This document shows positions 1-9,199 of a stretch of 64,000 nucleotides of DNA, piece by piece; within the stretch, counting starts at the first letter, position 1, and every line of letters begins with the position of its first letter. This stretch comes from Deltaproteobacteria bacterium. GTDB lineage: Bacteria; Myxococcota_A; Polyangia; Polyangiales; Polyangiaceae. Location: the NCBI GenBank assembly GCA_016218915.1, contig JACRCQ010000027.1, positions 25,615 to 89,614 of the forward strand, given 5' to 3'. The notes beneath the pieces are model-generated. The model was not told the DNA's origin and searched no databases. It saw nothing but the letters and a program-made list of their open reading frames with translations. The position numbers were made by a program, and so were the translations under genes.

Positions 1-1748
1 AAGGCTTCGTACGAGTAGGGCTTGGGCAGGAACTCGACCTCTGCCGGCTGGTTGCGGGTGCGGAGCACCGCGTCTCCCGCATGCCCTGATGTGAAGAGCG
101 CCTTGAGCTCAGGGCGCATGCCGCTCAACCTCTCCACCAGCTCGCGGCCGTTCATCCCTGGCATGACCACGTCGGTGACCACGATGTGGATCTGCCCGGT
201 GTGCCGCTGGCACAGCTCGAGCGCTTCGGATCCGCGCGACGCGGTCAGCACGCGGTAACCGAGCTGCGCGAGCAGCATCGCGGTCACTTCACGCACCAGA
301 TTGTCGTCCTCAACGAGCAGCACCACCTCCGTGCCCCTGGGAAGGTTCGCAGTCACCGGCGGAACCACGTTCGGATCGAGCTGCTCGCTGACGCGGGGCA
401 GATACACGGTGAACACGGCGCCATGGCCCGGCTCGGATTGCACCCCAATGGCGCCTCCGTGCTGCTGCACGATTCCGTACACCGTGGAGAGCCCGAGCCC
501 GGTGCCTTGTCCGATGGGACGGGTCGTGAAGAACGGCTCGAAGATCCGCTTCTGCAGCTCTGCGGACATGCCCACACCCGTGTCGGTCACGCGCAGGATC
601 ACGTAGGCGCCTGCCGGAAGCGACGCGCTCGCCGGGCAGGCTCCTTCGTCGAGGGTCGCGTTGCTGGTCTCGATCGTCAGCTGGCCGCCGGAGGGCATGG
701 CATCGCGCGCATTGACCGCGAGGTTGACGATCACCTGCTCGATCTGGCCTGGATCGGCCCTGACGCGACCGAGCTCAGGCTCGATCCGCGCGACGAGCTC
801 GATGTCTTCGCCGATGATGCGCCCGAGCAGAGCGCGCAGGTTGCCGACGATGTCGTTCAAGTTGATGACCCGTGGGGCCATCAGCTGCTGTGAGCTGAAA
901 GCGAGCAGCTGGCGCGTGAGCGTAGCAGCGCGACGAGCTGCGCCCGAGATCTCCATGAGGGATTCGTGCGCGCGATCCCCGGGCTGCGTTGCCTTCAGGG
1001 CGATCGCCACGTGTCCGAAGATGCCGGTGAGCAGGTTGTTGAAGTCGTGGGCCACGCCACCGGCGAGGCGGCCGACAGCTTCGAGCTTCTGCTGGCGGGC
1101 GAGCTGCGCCTCGATCGAGCGCTTGTCTTCTTCGGCGCGCCGACGCTCGTCGATCTGCTGCTGCAGCTCGAGGTTGGCGCGTGACAGCTCCGCGGTGCGC
1201 GCCTCCACGAGCTGCTCGAGCCGCTCGCGGTACTTGGCAAGCTCGGCTTCCACGCGGCGCTGCCCTGTGATGTCCCGGATGACCCCCACGAGGACCTTGC
1301 GGCCGCTGTGGTCCACGAAAGACGACTTCTTGGTCAGAATTACATGGGTGACGCCGCGCGAGTCGGTGAAGCTCTCCTCGTTGACGTTCGCTACGCCGGA
1401 GCTCATCACCTGAACGTCTTTCTCCCAGAACACCTTCGCTTCCTGCTCGGGAAAGAAGTCGAAGTCCGACTTGCCAATCAGCTCCTCGCGCGCATAGCCC
1501 ATGAACTCGCAATAGGCGTCGTTGAGGATGATCCAGCGGTGCTCGTCATCCTTGACGAACACCGGATCCGCCATGGTGTTGATGATGCTGTAGAGAAACG
1601 CTCGCGCCTCGTCCTCCACGGAACGGCTCGCTCGCACCTGCTCGAGCTCGCTGCGCAGGCGCTGGGCGACCGCCTCGAGCTCCGACAGCATTCGACGCAA
1701 CTCCGCCAGATCGCCCCTGTCCGCAGCAGGATCAGTCTTGTCTGCCAT
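1..1748 (-). CDS. Hybrid sensor histidine kinase, PAS-HisKA-HATPase-receiver (truncated by window edge)
   Basis: This gene reads leftward from an ATG at 1748 and runs open off the left edge, giving 582 visible codons. The translation shows a short coiled coil (about 15-45), one PAS domain (about 48-165), a helical linker, a dimerisation/phosphoacceptor helix with GGVAHDFNN and phospho-acceptor His234, an ATPase domain with an N-box near 343-351, DTGVGM at about 389 and a GTGLGLS lid, then a C-terminal receiver with acidic pair near 481, phospho-acceptor Asp526 and the conserved Lys in LPKP near 576. No membrane segment is seen, so it is probably cytosolic. The layout matches the hybrid kinase at 60438-63155 in its catalytic half, which suggests paralogues. 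Stimulus and output partner cannot be told. Only the last few residues of the receiver are missing. Confidence 0.93.
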   Translation of the reverse strand, partial: MADKTDPAADRGDLAELRRMLSELEAVAQRLRSELEQVRASRSVEDEARAFLYSIINTMADPVFVKDDEHRWIILNDAYCEFMGYAREELIGKSDFDFFPEQEAKVFWEKDVQVMSSGVANVNEESFTDSRGVTHVILTKKSSFVDHSGRKVLVGVIRDITGQRRVEAELAKYRERLEQLVEARTAELSRANLELQQQIDERRRAEEDKRSIEAQLARQQKLEAVGRLAGGVAHDFNNLLTGIFGHVAIALKATQPGDRAHESLMEISGAARRAATLTRQLLAFSSQQLMAPRVINLNDIVGNLRALLGRIIGEDIELVARIEPELGRVRADPGQIEQVIVNLAVNARDAMPSGGQLTIETSNATLDEGACPASASLPAGAYVILRVTDTGVGMSAELQKRIFEPFFTTRPIGQGTGLGLSTVYGIVQQHGGAIGVQSEPGHGAVFTVYLPRVSEQLDPNVVPPVTANLPRGTEVVLLVEDDNLVREVTAMLLAQLGYRVLTASRGSEALELCQRHTGQIHIVVTDVVMPGMNGRELVERLSGMRPELKALFTSGHAGDAVLRTRNQPAEVEFLPKPYSYEA

Positions 1749-1825
1749 CCACTGCCCTCTTCGACACCCGAAGGCGCATCATAGGACCGAGGCGCGGTCC
1801 TCTCAAGCTGTGCTCTTTCCCGTTT

Positions 1826-3292
<1,467 letters not shown>

Positions 3293-3301
3293 GAGGGCGG
3301 G

Positions 3302-5962
3302 CTAAAGCTGCACCGTCTTGCACTCCGTCGAAAGCACGTAGCCTTCTTCGACCGTCCTCAGAAGCTCGCGAAGCCCAAGCTTTCGAAGGGTCGAAACCGC
3401 AACCCGAACGCGATGTGCCCCTGCTGAGGCGATCACCTTCTCGTTCGGCCATGCCGCGGCAAGCACCTCTTCCCAGCTCAGCGCGTGTCCGGGCTGCTGG
3501 AGCCGTTCCTGCACGAGCCGATCGAGCAGGCGCGCAAGGGGGCGGCGACGCTCCAGGCTGACGCACTCGCCCAGGGGTGCCCGGAACCACTGCGCTGCAG
3601 GCGCCACCACGAGCGCATCCTCGGGCGGTGGAGCTGTCGATAGCGTGGAAGGACGATTCTCGCAGCGAAGGGCAATGCGGACCTGAACGGATCCGGCCGC
3701 GACGGTCTCGGCATGCTCTCGCGCCTCTGCAACGCCTGCACCCTGGATCAGCGCTCGCTGAAGGCTTGCGAGCGACGCCACCGATGGAGCGCGGAGCGAC
3801 TCGGCGAGTGCGGCCGCTCGCTGCAACGACGCGGCGGCGTCCTCGTTGCGAAGCGCCTCGCGGTCCAGCGCGGCAAGATGCGCCAGGACGAACCCCGAAT
3901 GCAGCGCATCGCCATCGTTGCCCAGAAGATCCAGCGCCTGCCGCAGAAGCGTGTAGGCCTCCGCACCTCTGCCTTGCTCGCGACGCACGATTCCCAGCAG
4001 CCCGGTGAACCATCCACCATGGGTCGGCATCCCGAGCTCGCGCATCGCTGCGACCGCTTCGTCGAACGCAGCTTCTGCGCCTGCGAGGTCCCCAGCATCC
4101 TGCGCAAGCAGCCCCATGAGCCCAGCGGCCATGGCCCCGCCTGCGGGGTCGCCGATAGCCGCATAGCATTCTGCGCTCGCTTGGAGGTGCGAGCGCGCTT
4201 CCTGCAAACGGCCCACATCGAGCAGGACTTCTGCGAGCATGCGATGGTCGAGCGCCAGGGCGATCGTGTTGCGATGCGCTTCGTGCGCTGCCACGGCTCG
4301 CTCCAGAAGTGGCAGGGCCTCGCTGCTGCGCCCCTCGCGCGCGATCAGATGCCCCAGGCTCGCCATCGCACGGGCTTCGTGACCGAGCGCGCCTGCGCTG
4401 CGCCACAGCGACATCGCCTTCTCGTGGTGCCGCCTCGCTTCTTCTGCTTCCCCGCGGTTCGAGAAGATCTGCGCGAGCTCCAGCGTTGCCTCGGCTTCGA
4501 GCCCCGCTGCGCGCAGCGTGCGAGCCGTCCCCACCGCATGCAGCAGATCCCGCGACGCCGCCCGTGCGTCCCCGCGCATGCGGTGCAATGCTCCACGAAG
4601 CGCGAATGCCCTTCCGACCAGCAGCGGATCCGCGCCCGAGTCCTTGGTCGCGTTCAGGGTAGGCTCGAGCACCCGCATCCACGACTGCATCGGGCCGTGC
4701 AGCTGCGCGACTGCAGCGAGCACCAGCAGCGCCCGCAACGCGGGCTCTGCAGCGCGTGCCGTGACAGGTTGATGCTCGGCCACGCGCTCCACGATCGCCA
4801 GCAGGTTCTCCCGATCGAGCTGAGCTGCAGCGCCGTCCTCCCGACCTTCTGCCCAGCGCTCACCACATCCGACGAACCAGTCCGCGTGCCGCTCCTGCAG
4901 ACCGCGCGCCTCCTGTGGGTCCAAGCGACGCGCCGCAAGGTCGCGTACGGCACGGTACAGCTCCAGGCGCGTCTCGCCCGGTGCGTGCTTCGGCGCAAAG
5001 GCCCGCAGCATCGACTTGTCCCGAAGCGACTGCAGCACGTCGAGCACAGGCGGCGCCCCTGCGTCGGCGTGCAGGTCGATCACCGCCTCCGCAGCCTCGG
5101 TGGAGAACCCTCCCCTGAAGACCGTACAGTGGCACAGCGCCCGCTGCTCCCAGGGATCGAGCGCATTCCACGACGCTTCGATCGCGGCATCGAGCGTTGC
5201 GTGTCGCCCCGCATCGCCCCGCGCGAGCACTTCGGAGCCAGTGCGCAGCCTGTGGAGAAGAGCTCGTGCGCTCATCACGGACATGCGCGGCGCCGCAAGC
5301 TTGATCGCCAGCGGGATTCCGTCGAGCGCCCGCACGATCCCGTCCACGAACGGCCGGTCCGCTGCTGTGAGCGCGTAGTCCTGCCGACGCTTGCGCACGC
5401 ACTGCACGAACAGATCCACTGCCTCGGAATCCGCTGGGAGACCGTCCGCAGTGGGCAGCTGCAGCGAGCCGACTTCCTGCACCGTCTCCTCGGGCAGCTT
5501 CAGACGCTCACGCGTGGTCACCAGGAAGCGTGCGTCCGGCGCGAGCTCAAGCCACCTGCCCACGGTCTCTGGTGCATGGCGCACGATGCCTTCTACGTTG
5601 TCCAGCACCAGCAGCGTCTCGCCGCGCGCTGAGATCGCCTTGCCCACCCGCCCAACAGCGTCGCCCTTGCCCCCTGCGCTGTCCGCCATGCCGAGCGCCG
5701 AGGCAACCGCATCGCACAACGCTGCCACGTGCCTGGCTTCGCTCGCATCGCAATGGAATACGCTGCATCCGCTTCGCTCTTGCTCTGCACGCGCGATCTC
5801 GACTGCCAGCCGCGACTTGCCGATCCCTGCGAGCCCGGTCAGCGTCAGCACGCGAAAGTCACCCTGCAGCGCATCCAATGCGAGGCGCAGCTCCTCGCGC
5901 CTGCCCACCATCGGGTCAGCGTGCGGGATCAACGAGGGTCGTTTGGAGGAAGGCACGGGCAC
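3302..5962 (-). CDS. STAND/NB-ARC-type ATPase regulator with TPR region and C-terminal winged helix
   Basis: The 886-residue protein starts with VGRREELRLAL, then Walker A GLAGIGKS (43-50) and Walker B LLVLDN (Asp121), followed by an LVTTRERL sensor stretch. This is the classic NTPase core of STAND signal proteins, which act as nucleotide-driven switches. Residues about 400-740 are Ala/Leu-rich helix pairs of TPR type. The last 90 residues, starting near PLARLLDRLVQERL and ending EEGYVL, resemble the winged-helix effector domain of OmpR/BTAD-type regulators. Myxococcal STAND proteins usually carry the DNA-binding or kinase part at the N-terminus, so a C-terminal winged helix is notable. The start is GTG at 5962; Met18, just before the VGRREEL motif, is an alternative. 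The next gene, a Ser/Thr kinase, follows after 9 bp and may act with it. Confidence 0.88.
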   Translation of the reverse strand: MPVPSSKRPSLIPHADPMVGRREELRLALDALQGDFRVLTLTGLAGIGKSRLAVEIARAEQERSGCSVFHCDASEARHVAALCDAVASALGMADSAGGKGDAVGRVGKAISARGETLLVLDNVEGIVRHAPETVGRWLELAPDARFLVTTRERLKLPEETVQEVGSLQLPTADGLPADSEAVDLFVQCVRKRRQDYALTAADRPFVDGIVRALDGIPLAIKLAAPRMSVMSARALLHRLRTGSEVLARGDAGRHATLDAAIEASWNALDPWEQRALCHCTVFRGGFSTEAAEAVIDLHADAGAPPVLDVLQSLRDKSMLRAFAPKHAPGETRLELYRAVRDLAARRLDPQEARGLQERHADWFVGCGERWAEGREDGAAAQLDRENLLAIVERVAEHQPVTARAAEPALRALLVLAAVAQLHGPMQSWMRVLEPTLNATKDSGADPLLVGRAFALRGALHRMRGDARAASRDLLHAVGTARTLRAAGLEAEATLELAQIFSNRGEAEEARRHHEKAMSLWRSAGALGHEARAMASLGHLIAREGRSSEALPLLERAVAAHEAHRNTIALALDHRMLAEVLLDVGRLQEARSHLQASAECYAAIGDPAGGAMAAGLMGLLAQDAGDLAGAEAAFDEAVAAMRELGMPTHGGWFTGLLGIVRREQGRGAEAYTLLRQALDLLGNDGDALHSGFVLAHLAALDREALRNEDAAASLQRAAALAESLRAPSVASLASLQRALIQGAGVAEAREHAETVAAGSVQVRIALRCENRPSTLSTAPPPEDALVVAPAAQWFRAPLGECVSLERRRPLARLLDRLVQERLQQPGHALSWEEVLAAAWPNEKVIASAGAHRVRVAVSTLRKLGLRELLRTVEEGYVLSTECKTVQL

Positions 5963-5992
5963 AACTATACAACGCTCGGCTCGCCGTATCCG

Positions 5993-7339
5993 CTACTTCA
6001 CCGTCGGATCGGCAACGCGGCCCATGAACAGGATCAGCCCAGAGCGGGTATCGCGCAGAAAGAACAGGAAGGGGTGATCTGCCTTGAACTCCTTCGGAGG
6101 ATCCTTGGGAGGCGCTGACCCTGCCCGCGCCATGACCACCGCCGTGCCCCCTGCCGCTTCGGTCCCCTTCTCGTCGAGCTTCACAAACGACTTGTGAAAG
6201 ACCTTGCTGATCACGAGCCGGTCCGCTGGATCGGGCGGGTTGCCGATGTCCCTGAAGTCAGCCTTGTTCCGATCGAACGCGGTCTTCACCCCGAGCTTTC
6301 CAAGCGCCGTGCGAAGCTCGATCGAGCTCGGTGGATCGATCTCGAACCGCGGCAGCGCCACGCTCACCCGCTCGAACTTGAGGTCTCTCATCCAGCGATC
6401 GATCGCCTTGGGCGTCATCGCCTTCTCCACCCCGCCCAGCCCGTCGATCGCGTCAGGCAGCACGAGCACCATCGACGAGTCGCCTGACTTGTAGGGCAGC
6501 TCGAGAATCTTCACGCCATCCTGCACCCCATGGCGCAGGTAGCCTGTCCGGTTCATCGTCGGCACGTCCTTCTTGTCGGTCGCAGTCACCGAGAACGGGG
6601 CAGGCTTGGTCGCCGCGAGCTGGAAGGGATCCTCCCACTCGGCCTTGAAGTAGATGGCATTCACCAGCGCGAGCCGGGTCTGATCATCCACTCCGTTCGC
6701 CGGGATCAGATCCTTGATCCGGTCCTGGGTCTCCTTCGCCACCCAGTCGTTGATCAGCTTGCGAGCACTCTCCGCTGCCTTGAGGAAGTCGACGGGCTCG
6801 AGCGGAGCTCCGAAGATCTGCCCGGTCTTGTCGACGTACGGTTGCTCGAAAGCGTACGTCTTCTCGCCGAACAGCTTGTTCGCCACACGCAGGACCGTAG
6901 GCCCGCTGCCCGCATTCCACGTTCGCACGAGCTCGCCGGTGGATGCGATGAAGTCGTCAACGGAGCCTCCGATGTGCAGCGCGCGTTTCAGCTCGGACGC
7001 GGTGTCACCCCTGGCGCCGCCCAGCGTCATCGCAAGGGCCGTGACGATGCTGGCCGGGGAGATCGCAAGATTTCCCTGCGTATCTCGGATGGCGCCCCAC
7101 AGATCGGTGCAGAATGCGTTGGTGCTGGCGACGAGCGCGCCCGAAGCCGGGCGGGAGGGCTGCGCGGAGTTCGCCGGAACGGCAGGGGATGAGCCATCGG
7201 TCCTGGTCGGAGAGGCGTTTGCCGTCGGCGCCGAGGGCATGGGTGTTGGCGACGAGCTTCGCCCGGAGTCAGGCGAGCAGCGCGCATCGCAGGCGGACAG
7301 CGACAAGGCGAGGGGGACCAGGGCGAGCTTCGGGTTCAT
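5993..7339 (-). CDS. Serpin family lipoprotein (serine protease inhibitor)
   Basis: The sequence has the full serpin fold signature: NLAISPASI near the start, NAIYFKAEWEDPF in the shutter region, and near the end HPFLFFLRDTRSGLILFMGRVADPT. The hinge of the reactive-centre loop reads EKGTEAAGGTAVVMARA, with small residues as in inhibitory serpins. Counting by alpha-1-antitrypsin puts P1 near the Ala or Arg in MARAG. The loop before HPF is about six residues longer than in alpha-1-antitrypsin and Pro/Lys-rich. I chose the ATG at 7339 because it gives a compact signal peptide ending SLSAC, a lipobox-like site; an upstream start ten codons earlier is possible. A Ser/Pro/Thr-rich linker then tethers the inhibitor, so it probably sits in the envelope and traps serine or cysteine proteases. 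Confidence 0.93.
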   Translation of the reverse strand: MNPKLALVPLALSLSACDARCSPDSGRSSSPTPMPSAPTANASPTRTDGSSPAVPANSAQPSRPASGALVASTNAFCTDLWGAIRDTQGNLAISPASIVTALAMTLGGARGDTASELKRALHIGGSVDDFIASTGELVRTWNAGSGPTVLRVANKLFGEKTYAFEQPYVDKTGQIFGAPLEPVDFLKAAESARKLINDWVAKETQDRIKDLIPANGVDDQTRLALVNAIYFKAEWEDPFQLAATKPAPFSVTATDKKDVPTMNRTGYLRHGVQDGVKILELPYKSGDSSMVLVLPDAIDGLGGVEKAMTPKAIDRWMRDLKFERVSVALPRFEIDPPSSIELRTALGKLGVKTAFDRNKADFRDIGNPPDPADRLVISKVFHKSFVKLDEKGTEAAGGTAVVMARAGSAPPKDPPKEFKADHPFLFFLRDTRSGLILFMGRVADPTVK

Positions 7340-7654
7340 GGGTGCAAGACTGGACCAGGATCGGTTCAAAAAACAGACCCACGGGCTCGGCGCAGCAGCG
7401 ACGCTGTAGGGACGCGGCGGAATCGCGGGGCCAGACGCGGCGGGCCGCGTCGAACGGATGCGCGCCGATGGCGCGCCGCTACTGATCGACGGCCGTATCC
7501 TCTGCGTCGACCGCTCTGGTTCTTCCTTGGTGCCTCCGGTTTGAAACGGCCATCATTCCACCGATTTCGACGGTCGCTGGTCGGTTTCTTGCGGGCTCCT
7601 CCCGGCCGAGGCACCCTCCCTCCATTACGCAGAGCGAAGGATGCGAGGCTCGGG
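7340..7654. other. Gene-free stretch between divergent serpin and small hypothetical gene
   Basis: About 315 bp between the serpin start (reading left) and the proposed start of the small gene to the right. Open frames here contain rare codons (TTA, AGA) and no recognisable protein, so I read it as upstream regulatory sequence for one or both genes. No convincing promoter boxes can be named by eye. Confidence 0.4.
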
Positions 7655-7972
7655 TTGAAGCAGGGCGACTTCCTTGATCTCGTGTATCGACTCGTCAGGG
7701 AGAACCAATCGCGGAAGGCTCTGACCGTCGTGTATGACTACATGGATCGCCTCGTGCTCGACGGACGATTCCCGCAAGCAGCGACCGTTCTCCAGATCGT
7801 GGACCTCACTCAGCTGGATTCGACTTGCATCGTGGGCTTTCTCACCGTCACTTTCTCGGCCCGCGAGCACATTCCCACCTGGGCACCCCTCCAGGTGCGG
7901 GCGCGGCAGGCTTGCCTCGACCGAGGGATGCCTGCAGACAAGGTCGAGCGGGTGTTCGGAGATATGAAGTGA
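7655..7972 (+). CDS. Small hypothetical helical protein (105 aa)
   Basis: The frame encodes a soluble, helix-rich protein without signal peptide or cysteine metal site; it reads as a short tandem of helices, for example DFLDLVYRLVRENQSRK and DGRFPQAATVLQIVDL, ending with VERVFGDMK. I place the start at a TTG at 7655 (MKQGDFLD after initiation) because codons further upstream include rare TTA and AGA and the sequence loses protein character. A longer form from a TTG at 7541 is possible. The body shows normal high-GC codon use. It stands alone, divergent from the serpin and convergent with the transporter on its right. No function can be named. Confidence 0.55.
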   Translation: MKQGDFLDLVYRLVRENQSRKALTVVYDYMDRLVLDGRFPQAATVLQIVDLTQLDSTCIVGFLTVTFSAREHIPTWAPLQVRARQACLDRGMPADKVERVFGDMK

Positions 7973-8070
7973 CAGCGCCGAGTTGGTTGCGGCTCGCCTG
8001 GGCGACAGGAGCTCAGATCCGCGCAGCCATCGACAAAGGCTGACTGAGGGCCCTATTGGCGGCCAGCCCT

Positions 8071-9063
8071 TCAGGCCTCCAGCTTCACGGATCCCTTTTC
8101 GTCAACAGTCCCCTGCCTCTGCAGCATCGTCACCGCGCCAATCAACACGAGCCCTGCGATCACCTGCCTTGCGTCCATGCCGTGCCCGAACACGCCCCAC
8201 GTGATCACCACTGCAACCAGAGTCTGCATCTGCTCGAAGTACCCTGCCAGCGACGCAGGTGTCCCACGCAGTCCCCGGAAGTAGATCGCCAGCGGGATTC
8301 CGCCGGACACCGTCGCTAGCGCCACGAGCATCACCCAGGAGCCTGCAGATGCCTGCGCAGGCAGCAGGTGCGCTGCGTCGAACCTGCCGCGTGCCGCAAC
8401 GATCCCCGCCATGCACACAAGCCCGACCATCACTCGTATCGTCGAAGCCACGGCAACCGGCAGCTCCTTCATCGCCCCTCGCCCGACCACGGTGCCAGCT
8501 CCCCACGCGAGCGCGCAAAGCAGCGTGTAGAGCGTGGAGATCCCCCACCACGACGCTCCGGCAGCGTGCGTCGGATCGCCGGACAGCAGCAAGCCTGCGC
8601 CAAGAGCCACGGGTGCCCAGAGCCAGAAACGCCCGTTGGGACGCTCTCCGTGTACTGCCCACCCGCCGAACGTCGAGATCACCGGCTGCACGTTGAGCAG
8701 CAGATTCACCACCGTGGGATTGCCTGTGCGCAGCGCCTCTGTGAAGAAGACCGTGCCTACGGCTGACCCCGCGACGCCCGAAATCGCGAGGTAGCCCAGC
8801 GTCCGAAGCGGGATCCGCTTGGGCCAGGTGCGACGCTGCAGCCAGAGCCAAGGCAGAAACGTGATCAGGATGAGCACGTGCTCGATCAGCACGAGCACGT
8901 CCGATGCGTACAACCCGGACTTGCCGTACCTGCCGCCTTCGGTCAGCGGAATGCGGAACGCGCTCTCCGAACCCCAGAGCCCGGAGCCGATCGCTACGTA
9001 CCAGGGAGCGGATGGCTGGTGTTTCGCAGGCAGGTCACCGCCTGCATCCGAAGCCTTGATCAC
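8071..9063 (-). CDS. EamA/DMT-family permease
   Basis: About 330 residues with ten hydrophobic segments arranged as two EamA repeats. The first begins at APWYVAIGSGLWG and the second around GISTLYTLLCALAWGAG. The internal sequence NPTVVNLLLNVQPVISTFGG is typical of drug/metabolite transporters that export small organic compounds or amino-acid-like metabolites. The frame stays open to 9348, but that extension is not hydrophobic and overlaps the start of the gene reading right, so I take a GTG at 9063; the exact start is uncertain. The gene ends 98 bp after the small hypothetical gene and converges with it. Substrate unknown. Confidence 0.85.
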   Translation of the reverse strand: MIKASDAGGDLPAKHQPSAPWYVAIGSGLWGSESAFRIPLTEGGRYGKSGLYASDVLVLIEHVLILITFLPWLWLQRRTWPKRIPLRTLGYLAISGVAGSAVGTVFFTEALRTGNPTVVNLLLNVQPVISTFGGWAVHGERPNGRFWLWAPVALGAGLLLSGDPTHAAGASWWGISTLYTLLCALAWGAGTVVGRGAMKELPVAVASTIRVMVGLVCMAGIVAARGRFDAAHLLPAQASAGSWVMLVALATVSGGIPLAIYFRGLRGTPASLAGYFEQMQTLVAVVITWGVFGHGMDARQVIAGLVLIGAVTMLQRQGTVDEKGSVKLEA

Positions 9064-9199
9064 AGTTGTGCTGGTGGCGATGGCAGCTGCGCTCACCGCC
9101 GGTTCATTGGGTTGGGATGTCCAAGGCGCAATGGGCTCCGAGCTCTGCGGCCACAGACCGTGTAGACGGCCGATTCTGATCCTTGTACCCGTGGATCCG

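Noticed and set aside
3713..5632. Long plus-strand open frame (639 codons)
   Set aside because: It is antisense to the STAND regulator gene, whose minus-strand translation has clear Walker and TPR patterns. The plus frame is rich in Arg/Ala/Cys without any motif.
8819..9199. Extension of the zinc-finger/PEGA frame to the left
   Set aside because: This part is antisense to the EamA transporter and lacks protein character, so the start was set at 9200.
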